DNA of 64,000 bases from Phycisphaerae bacterium (GTDB lineage Bacteria; Planctomycetota; Phycisphaerae; UBA1845). The notes below the pieces were generated by a model. That model had not been told where the DNA came from. It searched no databases and saw only the letters and a program-made list of their open reading frames with translations. The position numbers and the translations under genes are program-made. The stretch lies in NCBI GenBank assembly GCA_029260135.1, contig JAJDDV010000155.1, forward strand, positions 1 to 64,000. The letters are read 5' to 3'. This document shows positions 38,326 through 48,666 of this stretch, in pieces; positions within the stretch are counted from its first letter, which is position 1, and each line of letters opens with the position of its first letter.

Positions 38326-39886
38326 CGGGCACCTGCGAAGCGTCGCGGTGCGAGGTGGGCAGCCAGCGGCGCGCTTGGGCCAACAGCGCGAGCCCCCCTA
38401 CCACGAGCGCCCCCGCCAGCGTCGTATCCGTCATCAGCCAGGTGAATTGAATGCGGGCCGTCGTCGGCGTCAGGAAGCCGATGAAAACCGCATCCAAGAT
38501 GTAGGCGAGTGCCAGGAACAGACAGGTCTTTCGATTGAGTCCAAGCCAGTAGGACCCGAGCAACGCGAAGCCTGGCCAGAGCGTCGCCACGTAGTCCATT
38601 CCTTTGACGACATGCGCAGCGGGCGCCTTTGTCTTCCAATAACGCAGCGCTTTCCAAATGGCGGAGGCTCCAAAGGGCGCTTTTCGAGCCGCGGCGATCT
38701 TCATGCCCTCGACCCGCGCGATCGACTCTTCCAGGGGTAGATGCGGCAGACCCCAGTAGGCGAACCAGTAGGTCTTGGCCTCTTCCGTGTCCATCGCGGC
38801 GGGGTGAATCAGAGGTTCCGCGAGGCGGTCCGGGGCGATCGGCGACAGAGATTGGCCATCCGGTTGGCGCAGAAGGTGGTGCAGCGTCATGCGAGCGCTC
38901 GACGCAGCGTAGTCGCCGAAGTTCCGCACAAGGATCTCGACGCCGACGCGTCGCATGAGGCTGTCATACTCCCACTCGTCCATGTCCATCAGATATATGG
39001 CATGATAGCGCGCGACCCATGCGTCGAGCAGGTTGGCGACGTAGACGCTGTCGGCGCTTCGCTGAGGAACAAGGCTGATGACACGCTTCGCCTCCTCGGT
39101 CTGAGGCCAATCAAGACCCTCGAAGTTGCGCGCGCGAAGCAGGATCGTCGCACCGGCTGTTCCGTTCGATGGGCGAAACTGGTGGCCGTAGGCTCGGTTC
39201 AGACTACACTCGAGAAGGGCAAACCCGGCGATCGGTATCACGAGAGCGACGCCTGCCGCAATGGCGCGCCGCATGTCGGCTCGCATCACGATCACGATCG
39301 TCAGTAGTGCGGCGCCGATCAACGGCGTCGCGGCCGACCGCGTAAACCAAGCCAGCCCCAAGAGGATGCCGGCGATGGTCATCCAGCGATACACGTCGTA
39401 GCGCGAAAGACCCGTCACCAGTGCCAACAATCCGAACGATAGAACGCAGGTGTACAGCGCTTCCGACATCATCCGATCCGCGTAGTGCACGCCCTGAAGT
39501 CGCGCGATCACGAGTGCGGCCGCCAGCCAGGCGAGCGAGCGCCCTCGAAGGTGAAGACCGAATCCGTAGGCGGCGACGGGAATCAACGCGAGCAGAACGT
39601 GATTGCAGGTGATCGCCGCCCAGCCCATGTTGCCCGACAACAGCGCAACGCCGGCAAGAAAGAGAATGTACCCGGGCTTTCGCATCTCGAAGTGAGGCGT
39701 CTGGTCACCATCGAGCAGCGCTTGCGCCGAGGCGATGTACTGCACGGAATCGCCACTGATGACGGCGCGGCCTTGTTGGAAGGAAAAATGTGTGGTTTGG
39801 GCGACGCCACTTATCGCGACGATGACCAGGAGGTCGAAGATCAGCGCTCTGTGACTGGTCGTTGTTGGTGACGGTGCCGTCGACAT
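38318..39886 (-). CDS. Multi-TM glycosyltransferase-like protein (GT39/ArnT-like)
   Basis: 'VISGDSVQYIASAQALLDGDQTPHFEMRKPGYILFLAGVALL' N-terminal region, about 10 TM segments. Confidence 0.6.
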   Translation of the reverse strand: MSTAPSPTTTSHRALIFDLLVIVAISGVAQTTHFSFQQGRAVISGDSVQYIASAQALLDGDQTPHFEMRKPGYILFLAGVALLSGNMGWAAITCNHVLLALIPVAAYGFGLHLRGRSLAWLAAALVIARLQGVHYADRMMSEALYTCVLSFGLLALVTGLSRYDVYRWMTIAGILLGLAWFTRSAATPLIGAALLTIVIVMRADMRRAIAAGVALVIPIAGFALLECSLNRAYGHQFRPSNGTAGATILLRARNFEGLDWPQTEEAKRVISLVPQRSADSVYVANLLDAWVARYHAIYLMDMDEWEYDSLMRRVGVEILVRNFGDYAASSARMTLHHLLRQPDGQSLSPIAPDRLAEPLIHPAAMDTEEAKTYWFAYWGLPHLPLEESIARVEGMKIAAARKAPFGASAIWKALRYWKTKAPAAHVVKGMDYVATLWPGFALLGSYWLGLNRKTCLFLALAYILDAVFIGFLTPTTARIQFTWLMTDTTLAGALVVGGLALLAQARRWLPTSHRDASQVPVT

Positions 39887-40032
39887 TGTCAGCTACCCGG
39901 CCTCTCAAATGCCACTCCGCCCCCGAGCCTCTCCAGGCGCACCCGCTCCGCAGAGTGCTCAGACAACATCTACTATCGGACGATTCGACGCAGCCGGTTA
40001 GAAACGCCATTTCCCGCAGTCGGACGTGATTC

Positions 40033-41457
40033 TCAGCACTGGTCGTCAGGACCCAAGCCACATGGTTCTTCGGCGCCAAGAGGGTCGCTCGTCACCGACG
40101 GGATCAGCGCCACAAGCAGCAGCAGGGGAATCATCGGGACACGGAATCGAGGATCCAATTGCGGTGTGCTGGTCATCAGAAGAGCAGCGACGATAACGAG
40201 CGGGAAGTAAACCTGCGTGAGCGCAAGGCGATGACGCAGTAGACGGACGACAACCCAAACGCAGAGTAGCAGATAGGGCAGACCCTTGGCGAGCCTGGCA
40301 CTGCGCGACGCGTGATCGTCTCGCGGCGGATTGATGGCGAGGCTGAGTGGAAACGTCAAGATCGATCCACACCGCACAAAGTAACAAACCATCGCGCTGA
40401 GGGGTGAGGCGGAAAGCGTCGACACGCCGATCTCGCGCAGCGCGTTGGAGATCGCGAACGAATCGGCCTGAGTCTTGTTGCCTTGGGCGAGGTTGGGCCA
40501 GCGGAGTGTTTCGTTGATGTCCGCAGGAAGCGAAGTCATCTTGGCGCGCAACTGCTCGTCGATCTTCTCCCAGGTCGGATGCGGTGCATCCCTCTTGTTT
40601 TCGTTGAGTGACGTCTCGACGTATCGGTCGGCGGTTCTCCCCTGTCGCCACAACTCGACCTCCGCCCCCTTGAAATAAGCAAGGACGACGCCGCTCTGAT
40701 CGGAGAGGGCGAAATACCCGAACTGGACCTGATTGCGGAGCATCCACGATCCGACGACCAGCGCACAGGCGGCAGCGAAGATGGGAACGCTCGTCCACGA
40801 CGGACCGAACGGCCGCTCGTTGACGGTGCCGCGACGCCACCGAAGCACGACCACCAACAGGCCGGCCAGCACCACCGCGGGAACCAGCGCGGCTACCGGT
40901 CGAACCAACACGAGAAAGCCGGTCAACAGTCCCAGCAAGGCGATCCAAACCGGGCGCCCGGTGTCGACGGCCCTCTGCCACACGAGCCAGGTCAACAGCA
41001 GCAGTGTGACGAAGACGGTCGTTGCGAGAAGCCAGAGCGAGTAGAAGAGGTGGTAGGGTTCGACCAGAAACAGCAGCGCCACGATCAGCGCGCGGCGGTC
41101 CGACATCCATCTGCGCGCCAGGTGAAAGAGCAACCAGACGCTCAAGATCGCGAGGAGTTGATGGACGACGATGACGGCTGTGGGCGAGTCGCCGATCACG
41201 ATCATGAGACCCGCCAGTACCATCGGGTAACCCGGCGTGCGCCAGGTGTCGAGGGTAAGAGGTGGTGCTTCCTCTTGGCTGAACGTGGCGTGATCGGCAA
41301 GGTTTCGGGCAAGCCGGTAATACTCTCCCGCGTCAAGCGAATCGAACGCGAACGTGTCGATCCGCCCCGTTCGCACTTTGGCAAAACACAGGACTGAGGC
41401 GTGAACCACAATGGCGGACAAGAGCAGGATCAGCGTAGAACGCGTAACGGGCCTCAT
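40033..41457 (-). CDS. Multi-TM glycosyltransferase-like protein (GT39/ArnT-like)
   Basis: 'DSLDAGEYYRLARNLADHATFS...DTWRTPGYPMVLAGLMIVIG', many TM segments. Confidence 0.65.
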   Translation of the reverse strand: MRPVTRSTLILLLSAIVVHASVLCFAKVRTGRIDTFAFDSLDAGEYYRLARNLADHATFSQEEAPPLTLDTWRTPGYPMVLAGLMIVIGDSPTAVIVVHQLLAILSVWLLFHLARRWMSDRRALIVALLFLVEPYHLFYSLWLLATTVFVTLLLLTWLVWQRAVDTGRPVWIALLGLLTGFLVLVRPVAALVPAVVLAGLLVVVLRWRRGTVNERPFGPSWTSVPIFAAACALVVGSWMLRNQVQFGYFALSDQSGVVLAYFKGAEVELWRQGRTADRYVETSLNENKRDAPHPTWEKIDEQLRAKMTSLPADINETLRWPNLAQGNKTQADSFAISNALREIGVSTLSASPLSAMVCYFVRCGSILTFPLSLAINPPRDDHASRSARLAKGLPYLLLCVWVVVRLLRHRLALTQVYFPLVIVAALLMTSTPQLDPRFRVPMIPLLLLVALIPSVTSDPLGAEEPCGLGPDDQC

Positions 41458-41568
41458 GTCGAGACACTGTAGTCGAACGATTCGGGATTGCCCAACGCGG
41501 CCATGCAGAGACGTCGAGCCGCACCGTGGGCGGCGGAAAACGCGCCGCGCGAGGGCGACCGTCGCCCG

Positions 41569-42330
41569 CTACACAAGGTTGTGCTCCTTCATGACGTCTA
41601 CGTACCCCGGTACGGGATCGGGATAGTCGCCGGGCTCGGGGAGACTCCACTTAGTGAAGAGCTTGGCGTTATCTTCCGCGCCGATGTCGAGGTCGGCCAC
41701 CTTGCGATCGTCGTGATGCTCTTCGTGATGAACGAGCGCGTTGCGACATCCGATGACCTTCAGGCGTTCATCGAGCTGGACCTTGAGAGACAAGTCGGGG
41801 TCGAACCCGAAGAAGTAGAACCGTTCATCGGCGAAGCCGACCTTCGCGAGTAGGGATCGGCGGAGCAGGCCGAAGTTGGCGTAAACGTATCCGCGAACGT
41901 GGCAGAGTTCGTAGGATTGCCCATCGTGCTCGATCCGGTCGAGGACGTTGCGCTCGCTTCTCCAGTTGTGATAGAAGGCCACCATGCCGACGTCGGTCAA
42001 GTCCGGGCGTTCGATCAGGGCGACGGCCTTTTCAACTGCGCCGGGCAGCGGATAGGCGTCGTCGTTGAGCCACATAGCGTAATACCCGGTGGCGACCATG
42101 AAGCCCTTGTTGAAGGCCTTGACGGCACCTTCGCGGTGGGACTCGAGAACGGTGCGGACGTCTTCCTGCCGGGCCAGCCACGCTCGGGTCTCGTCCGTGG
42201 ATCCGCCGTCGACGACGATCATCTCACAGGGCTGCTTGACGTTTTGCCGAATCTTGTCGATACAGCGGCGAAGCCGTTCAAACCGGTTGAATGTCGGTAC
42301 GACAATGCTGACAATACGCTTTGCGTTCAC
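41569..42330 (-). CDS. Glycosyltransferase family 2
   Basis: 'VSIVVPTFNRFERLRRCIDKI', 'MIVVDGGSTDETRAWL', 'AMWLNDDAYP'. Confidence 0.88.
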   Translation of the reverse strand: MNAKRIVSIVVPTFNRFERLRRCIDKIRQNVKQPCEMIVVDGGSTDETRAWLARQEDVRTVLESHREGAVKAFNKGFMVATGYYAMWLNDDAYPLPGAVEKAVALIERPDLTDVGMVAFYHNWRSERNVLDRIEHDGQSYELCHVRGYVYANFGLLRRSLLAKVGFADERFYFFGFDPDLSLKVQLDERLKVIGCRNALVHHEEHHDDRKVADLDIGAEDNAKLFTKWSLPEPGDYPDPVPGYVDVMKEHNLV

Positions 42331-42437
42331 GGTCGACTCCCCTGGTCCTGCGCAACAGTGGTTCCAGGATCGATATCGGCCAGGGACCGTCTAATTCTGT
42401 GGTCCGGTGCGTCCGGATCGGGCACGTGGAGAAGGTC

Positions 42438-43499
42438 ATGCTGTCGCTGTTGCCGATGATCGCCGTCGCTGTCGGGCTTGCGCCACCGGAAAACAAAAAT
42501 GCGGCGTCCGCGCCGGTGGCGGTCAAATCGCAGCCCATCTCAGAGGGCCTCTGGCCCTCGCCCAGGCTGATGGACCTCATGCTGGCGAGATGGGCGGACG
42601 AATTAGCGGATGACTACGAACTCGACGAGACACAGCAGACCAAGGTCCGCGAGGCGGTCGCCAAACGCTGGGGTCCCTATTTCAACGAGAACCGCAATCG
42701 CATCCAGCCGCTCGTCAACGAGTTTCTCGAAATCCGGCTGGACCTCGAGCCCCCCTCCAAGGAGAGGCTTCAGCAGTGGGCTCAGAAGGCGCTCCCGATG
42801 CTGGATTCGTTCGGTGACCAGATCGGCGAGGCCAAGACGGAGTTCAGGAAGATTCTCACGCCGGCGCAGCGGGTCGAGTTCGAGCTTCGTTCGCTCCAGT
42901 TCGGGGCAGGTATGAAGGTCGCCCGGCAGCGGCTGATACAACTGGAGAGCGGTGAGTTTGATCCGGAGACGATCCGCGAGTTCTGGCAACCGACCGCCAT
43001 GGAACGGAAACGGCGCCGGACCGAGCGTGAGGCGCTGGCTGTGGGTCCGCCCGCGGACAAGGGTAAGGACCCCGACGCGCCGGATGAATCGAAGGATGCA
43101 GAGGCGTCTGCTGACGCGAAGCCCGCGTCAGATCAGATCGCCGAGGACCTCAAGAGATGGGACAGGTACGTGGCGGAGTTCGTTCGGATCTACGGCCTCG
43201 ATGATGGTCAGCGAAACGCGGTCACGTCCTGCCTGATGGAATTGAAACAACGAGCGCTCGATCATCGCGATCGGCGGCGCGAGGACATTACCCGCCTGGA
43301 AGAGCGGATCGCCGCCGGTACGTATAGCGATGAGGAGCTGGCTGGAGCCAAGAAACAGTTGACCGAGCTCTACGGCCCGATCGACGAGATGTTCCTGGAA
43401 CTCCAGCGGCGTATCAAGTCGGTCCCGACCGCCAAACAGCGGGCAGCGGTTGCATCCGGTCCGGCGGACCGCCCGCCGGCGTCACCGGGGAAGCCGTAG
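42438..43499 (+). CDS. Secreted helical hypothetical protein
   Basis: Signal-like N-terminus MLSLLPMIAVAVGLA; charged helical body 'YELDETQQTKVREAVAKRW', 'ILTPAQRVEFELR'. Confidence 0.55.
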   Translation: MLSLLPMIAVAVGLAPPENKNAASAPVAVKSQPISEGLWPSPRLMDLMLARWADELADDYELDETQQTKVREAVAKRWGPYFNENRNRIQPLVNEFLEIRLDLEPPSKERLQQWAQKALPMLDSFGDQIGEAKTEFRKILTPAQRVEFELRSLQFGAGMKVARQRLIQLESGEFDPETIREFWQPTAMERKRRRTEREALAVGPPADKGKDPDAPDESKDAEASADAKPASDQIAEDLKRWDRYVAEFVRIYGLDDGQRNAVTSCLMELKQRALDHRDRRREDITRLEERIAAGTYSDEELAGAKKQLTELYGPIDEMFLELQRRIKSVPTAKQRAAVASGPADRPPASPGKP

Positions 43500-43547
43500 C
43501 CGTCAAGTCAGAACGCCGGAGCCAACGATCTGCGCTGAAGCGGGACC

Positions 43548-43937
43548 CTACTCCGCAGCCTGCAGTGCCGGTGCAGCCACCTGGGCCGTCTTGATGCGAT
43601 AGATGTAGACGGTCCAGAACAGCCACCAGCCAATCAGAGCGACCTTGATCGCTGTCTGGGGAACGAAGTAGATGCTGACGGCGAAGAGGATCGTGAAGGA
43701 GCTGACGATCCGCAGCTTCTGTGTACGCGTGAGCCCCGTCTTGTTGCGGAAGGCGTGAACGTAGGGGCCCAAGTACTTATGGCTCAGCAGCCAGTGATAC
43801 CATCGCTCGTTGCTCTTTGCGAAGAGAAACGCCGCCAACAGTAGAAACGGCGTCGTCGGTAGCAATGGCAGAAAGATCCCTGCCGTGCCGAGTCCGACGG
43901 CAAGCAAACCGAGGAATGTGTAGATGGATCGCTTCAT
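43548..43937 (-). CDS. DUF454 / YbaN family inner membrane protein
   Basis: 'LGLLAVGLGTAGIFLPLLPTTPFLLLAAFLFAKSNERWYHWLLSHKYLGPYV'. Confidence 0.88.
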   Translation of the reverse strand: MKRSIYTFLGLLAVGLGTAGIFLPLLPTTPFLLLAAFLFAKSNERWYHWLLSHKYLGPYVHAFRNKTGLTRTQKLRIVSSFTILFAVSIYFVPQTAIKVALIGWWLFWTVYIYRIKTAQVAAPALQAAE

Positions 43938-44051
43938 GCCAAAGCGCAGTGCGTCTGTTCGTTCACCTTGGGGACAGCGGCGGTATCGCGACCGGCCCGG
44001 ATGCGTAACCGCAACACAGCCATGTTAGGGCGCAAGAGCCTGGAGGTCCAA

Positions 44052-45674
44052 TCACGTCGTCTGATCCGCGATCAGTGAGTGTCCGATCATGGACGCGGGC
44101 TTGGGGAGACCGAGCATGTCGAGCAGCGTCGGAGCGATGTCGGCCAGGCGACCGTCTGTGTGAAGCGTCTGGCCAAGGTATCTCTCGTCGACGATGATGC
44201 ACTCGACGTCATAGGTGGTGTGCGCGGTATGAGGTCCGCCCGTCTCGGGATGGGTCATCTGCTCGCAGTTGCCATGGTCGGCGGTGACGATCAGACCGCC
44301 GCCTCGTTCGAGCACGGCGTCGACGATTCGTCCCACGCAGTCATCGACGGTTTCAACCGCGCGAATGGCGGCTTGCAGATCGGCGGTGTGCCCGACCATG
44401 TCTCCGTTGGCGTAGTTGATGATGAGCAGATCGTCGGTACCGACGGCGATGCGTGAGAGAACGGCCTGCGTCACCTCCGGGGCGGCCATTTCGGGCTTCT
44501 GGTCGTAGGTGGTGATGTCGCGCGGTGACGGGCAGAGGTGGTGCTCCTCGCCGTCGAACTTGCCGTCGCGGTAGTCATTGAAGAAGAACGTTACGTGCGG
44601 GTACTTCTCGGTCTCGGCACATCGGAACTGCTTGAGGCCTTGCTGGGAAATATGGGCGCCGAGAATGTCCGGCATTTTGTCCGGCTTGCCGAAGGCGACG
44701 TCCACGGGCAGGCCTTGCTCGTACCCGGTCATCGCGACGAAGCACAGATCGAGCTTCTTGCCTCGGTCGAATCCCATGGAAGTCTTCGCGCCGTCCTTTG
44801 CGACGCCCTCGAACGGAAACTCGTCATAGACAAACGCCTTGCAGAGCTCGCGCGGCCGATCGCCGCGATAGTTGAAGAAAATGACGCTGTCCCCATTGCG
44901 AATGGTGGCGGGTGTTCCCGCATCCGGGCAAATAACGCTCGGAACCACGAACTCGTCGCCGGAGCGGCTGGGTTCCGTCGGGTTCTCGTAGTAGTGGCGG
45001 AGCGCATCGGCTGCGCACGCGAATCGCTGACCTTCTCCGTGGGCGAGCAAACGATAGGCCTGTTCGACACGATCCCACCGGTTGTCGCGGTCCATCGCGT
45101 AATATCGCCCGATGACACTGGCGACGGGGTTGATGCCAAGCTCACGGCACTTGGCGTCGATCGACTCTACGTATCCAACGCCGTTGTTGGGCGGCGTGTC
45201 GCGCCCGTCGGTGAAGGCATGGACGTAGACACGATCACCGGGGAAGCCCCGCCGGCGCGTCAACTCGAGCAGGCCTTCGAGGTGTTCGAGATCGCTATGG
45301 ACGCGACCGTCGCTGCACAGGCCCATGATATGCACGTTGCCGCCGGTCTGGGTCGCGCGCTGCAGCGCATCGATCAACGCGGGATTCTCGAAGAAGGAGC
45401 CATCTTCAATCCGACCGGTGATGCGCATGATCTCTTGCTCGACAATGCGCCCGGCGCCGATGTTCTGGTGGCCGACTTCGCTGTTGCCCATCACACCTGA
45501 CGGAAGACCGACGTCTTTGCCGCTGGTCTTGATCTGTACGTGCGGATAGCGCGCCATCAATCGGTCGTCGACGGGCGTCTTCCCGAGGTGAACGGCGTTG
45601 GCATGATTCCACTCGGGAAACGGATTGGCACCCCAACCGTCACGGACGATGAGTACAATGGGTCGATGGTTCAA
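44052..45674 (-). CDS. gpmI: 2,3-bisphosphoglycerate-independent phosphoglycerate mutase
   Basis: 'LIVRDGWGANPF', 'GLPSGVMGNSEVGHQNIGAGRIV', 'VHAFTDGRDTPPN', 'ADHGNCEQM'. Confidence 0.95.
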   Translation of the reverse strand: MNHRPIVLIVRDGWGANPFPEWNHANAVHLGKTPVDDRLMARYPHVQIKTSGKDVGLPSGVMGNSEVGHQNIGAGRIVEQEIMRITGRIEDGSFFENPALIDALQRATQTGGNVHIMGLCSDGRVHSDLEHLEGLLELTRRRGFPGDRVYVHAFTDGRDTPPNNGVGYVESIDAKCRELGINPVASVIGRYYAMDRDNRWDRVEQAYRLLAHGEGQRFACAADALRHYYENPTEPSRSGDEFVVPSVICPDAGTPATIRNGDSVIFFNYRGDRPRELCKAFVYDEFPFEGVAKDGAKTSMGFDRGKKLDLCFVAMTGYEQGLPVDVAFGKPDKMPDILGAHISQQGLKQFRCAETEKYPHVTFFFNDYRDGKFDGEEHHLCPSPRDITTYDQKPEMAAPEVTQAVLSRIAVGTDDLLIINYANGDMVGHTADLQAAIRAVETVDDCVGRIVDAVLERGGGLIVTADHGNCEQMTHPETGGPHTAHTTYDVECIIVDERYLGQTLHTDGRLADIAPTLLDMLGLPKPASMIGHSLIADQTT

Positions 45675-46654
45675 GGAATTCGCTCCGCATAGACCACCAG
45701 TTCATCTTCGAAAGATCGCATCCGCATCCCCAGCAGCGCCTCGGCTTCTGTGTGGTCGCAGGTGTTGTCCTCTTGGGACATGTCGACCTGTCCACCGTCG
45801 AAACGGAAAAGCCCCATGGACGGGATTGCGATCTCCGCCATGGCCATGGGCAGAGCAGACACGACCGCCATCAACTTGGCCACGGGAACCGGCTGGGAAA
45901 CCAGCGGCTTCCAGTGCTTAGCCCGTGGCATCAGGGCGCGGCAGGCGCTGTAAAGCTCGACCCATGAGTAGGCCTTGGGACCGCCCAGTGCGATCGTCTT
46001 ACCGATCGTATCGGCACGAAAAAGCGCCTCGACCAGACCGTAGGCGACATCTTTCACGGAAACGGGCTGCACTTTGGCTCTGCCGCTGCCAAAATAGGGG
46101 ATCATCGGCGGAAGCGACCCGCAAATAAACCGCTTCATGAGCTGCATAAACTCGCCGTCACCGCCGTGGATCAGGCTGGGATGGAAGACGGTCCAGTCCA
46201 GCCCGGACGCTTCGACGTATTGCTGGGCCTGCCATTTCGATCGATGGTACTCCGAGACGGCATCTTCCCGCGTTCCCAATGCCGACATGTGGATAAAGCG
46301 GCGGACTGCGCCCTCGCGGACGGCGTCAACGACGTTGCGCGTGCCTTCAACGTGCACGCGCTGAAAGCTCTGCCCCTGGAGTCGCCGGGCGATGATGATG
46401 CCGACCAGGTGGATGGCGGCCTGGCACTGCTCCGCGGCGTCATACAATGCCCCGTGATCCGCGAGCTCACCGGTGATCGGCACGATCCGTTTCGCGGGGA
46501 CGTCCGGATGTTGACGGTGAAGCTTCTCGACCGAGCGCACCAGACAGACGGGGGTCACACCGCGCGCGAGGAGCTCTCTGACCACGCTACGACCGACGAA
46601 GCCGGTCGCACCGGTTACCATAACGCGTTCGATGGGTGCAGAGTCCACGGCCAA
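45671..46654 (-). CDS. NAD(P)-binding protein, NDUFA9-like atypical SDR
   Basis: 'VMVTGATGFVGRSVVRELLARG', 'EYHRSKWQAQQYVEASGLDWTVFHPSLIHG'; 4-bp overlap with gpmI. Confidence 0.82.
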   Translation of the reverse strand: MAVDSAPIERVMVTGATGFVGRSVVRELLARGVTPVCLVRSVEKLHRQHPDVPAKRIVPITGELADHGALYDAAEQCQAAIHLVGIIIARRLQGQSFQRVHVEGTRNVVDAVREGAVRRFIHMSALGTREDAVSEYHRSKWQAQQYVEASGLDWTVFHPSLIHGGDGEFMQLMKRFICGSLPPMIPYFGSGRAKVQPVSVKDVAYGLVEALFRADTIGKTIALGGPKAYSWVELYSACRALMPRAKHWKPLVSQPVPVAKLMAVVSALPMAMAEIAIPSMGLFRFDGGQVDMSQEDNTCDHTEAEALLGMRMRSFEDELVVYAERIP

Positions 46655-46751
46655 GGCTCCTCACAAACGGCCCGATCGACGTTCCATCTGAATCGTATGG
46701 GCGTGGATGGACCGCGTCGAGCGGAAGGCCCTGCGCGCGTCAGCTGAAAGA

Positions 46752-47165
46752 TCAGTGTTGGTGTGCAACCTCGGGCGCAGCGCCCTCAGGCGGTGGCACG
46801 AGCGACGCAACGGGTTCGTTCGCTTCGTTGAGGCGAATGATCCGCGGTTGGCAGCGACCCTCGCGAACGTCGGATTCCTCGACACGGCAGAACGACATGA
46901 TGATGACGCGGTCGCCGGCCGCTCCGAGTCGGGCGGCAGCCCCATTGAGCACCATCCGTCGCGAACCTCGGGGTTCCGGAATGACGTAGGTTTCGAGGCG
47001 GCTTCCGTTGTTGATGTTCGAAATGAGAACTTTCTCGTACGGAAGCAGGCCTACAGCGTCCATCAGCTCGACGTCGATGCCGAAACTTCCTTCGTATTCG
47101 ACATCCGCGTGGGTCACACACGCCTGGTGCAGCTTGGATTTCAGGATCTCAATCTTCATGGGCAT
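46752..47165 (-). CDS. panD: Aspartate 1-decarboxylase
   Basis: 'KSKLHQACVTHADVEYEGSFGIDVELMDAVGLLPYEKVLISNINNGSRLETY', with the Gly-Ser self-processing site. Confidence 0.93.
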   Translation of the reverse strand: MPMKIEILKSKLHQACVTHADVEYEGSFGIDVELMDAVGLLPYEKVLISNINNGSRLETYVIPEPRGSRRMVLNGAAARLGAAGDRVIIMSFCRVEESDVREGRCQPRIIRLNEANEPVASLVPPPEGAAPEVAHQH

Positions 47166-47539
47166 ACCCCGCTCCCTACCGGCTCCACCCCATTTTTGCC
47201 CGTTTCGGTCGGCGTGTCAAAAGACAAGTTCTTGCCACACCGCCCAGACTCTCGCGTGAGAACGCGGTATCATACGGCACAGCGGGGAGTTGGGAAGACC
47301 CACCGAAGTCGGGCTGAATCTTGTGTATGGGTCGCGGTCCGGTGTGGTGGGCGTCTTCGTCGAATTGGGTCCGGAGAAGAAACATGTCGTCACTGCCCAT
47401 ATGGTTCGCCGCGATGGTCCCGGTCGGTGGGATCGCGCTGAAAATGGCTACCTGCTGAGGCGAGCCTCTCGACATGCTCGGTACGGGCATGATACTCGCG
47501 GGGATTCCGCTCTTTCTCGTTACGACCGAGCGGAAGAAG

Positions 47540-48646
47540 TCAAAGTGACAGCGCCCAGTCGACGACGGCGTCAATGCCCTCGTCGCGAACGGCGCTGACC
47601 CTCCAGATCGGCCGGGAATCGCCCACGGCGCTGACGAGCTGCGCTTGGCAAGCGTCAGCCCCGGACAGATCGCACTTGTTGAGCACGAATCCGCCGGCGA
47701 TTTCCATGATGCCGGCCTTGGAAAACTGGACGGAATCGCCGGAGTCGGGCATCAGAAGCAGCAGCGTGTGATCCGCCAGCTTGGCGACGCTGACGTCGGC
47801 TTGGCCCGCACCGACCGTTTCAACAAGGATGAAATCGAAACCGAAGCCCTTCATCGTGTCCACCACGTCACCACAGTGAGGCGCCAGACCGCCCGTCGCC
47901 CCGCCCGAGGAGAGGCTACGGATGAAGAAGTCGGCGTCCGGCGAGCCGAGCATCATGCGGAGTCGGTCGCCGAGCAATGCCCCGCCGGTTATCGGGCTAC
48001 TCGGGTCGATTGCCACGACCGCCACGCGCTTGCCCCGATCGCACAGCATTCGGCCGAGCTTGCCGATGAACGAACTCTTCCCCACGCCCGGCGCACCGGT
48101 GACACCGATGACGGTGGCGTTTCCGCCCGGCGGCTTCCAGCCCTCCGGCAGTGTCTCTCGCTGAATCGCCGTGATGACCTTGGCGAGAATGCGAGCATCT
48201 CGTTTGGCGAATCCCTCGCGGATTTGTGCTTCGTCCATATTGCTTCGTGGTCGCGACGCCAGCTCCTGCATCGCCGTCATGATCTTGTCCAAGGGTGAAC
48301 CGGGATTAAAAACCGCGGCGATGCCCATCTCTTCCAGTGCGGCGTAGTCGCTCTCCGGAACGATACCACCGAGCACGACGGGAAGGTCCTCGATCCCACA
48401 CGCTTTTCGAATTCGCAGAATCTCGGGCATGACCGTCATGTGCGCCGCGGAAAGCAGGCTCACACCAACGACGTCGGCGTCTTCCTGCAAGGCCGCGAAC
48501 ATCGTCGCTTCACACGTCTGCCACAAACCGGTGTAGATTACCTCGATCCCGGCATCGCGAAACGACCGTGCCAACACCTTGACACCACGATCGTGACCAT
48601 CCAGGCCGATCTTGGCGAGTAGAACACGGGGTGGATTCGTTGTCAT
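47540..48646 (-). CDS. Fusion: acyl-CoA mutase cobalamin-binding domain + MeaB/ArgK-type GTPase
   Basis: B12 motif 'KIGLDGHDRGVKVLARSFRDAGIEVIYTGLWQT'; GTPase 'IGVTGAPGVGKSSFIGKLG', 'VAIDPSSPITGGALLGDRLRM', 'LNKCDLSGAD'; start taken at ATG 48646. Confidence 0.9.
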   Translation of the reverse strand: MTTNPPRVLLAKIGLDGHDRGVKVLARSFRDAGIEVIYTGLWQTCEATMFAALQEDADVVGVSLLSAAHMTVMPEILRIRKACGIEDLPVVLGGIVPESDYAALEEMGIAAVFNPGSPLDKIMTAMQELASRPRSNMDEAQIREGFAKRDARILAKVITAIQRETLPEGWKPPGGNATVIGVTGAPGVGKSSFIGKLGRMLCDRGKRVAVVAIDPSSPITGGALLGDRLRMMLGSPDADFFIRSLSSGGATGGLAPHCGDVVDTMKGFGFDFILVETVGAGQADVSVAKLADHTLLLLMPDSGDSVQFSKAGIMEIAGGFVLNKCDLSGADACQAQLVSAVGDSRPIWRVSAVRDEGIDAVVDWALSL

Positions 48647-48666
48647 GTTGAAGCAAACCTCAAGTC

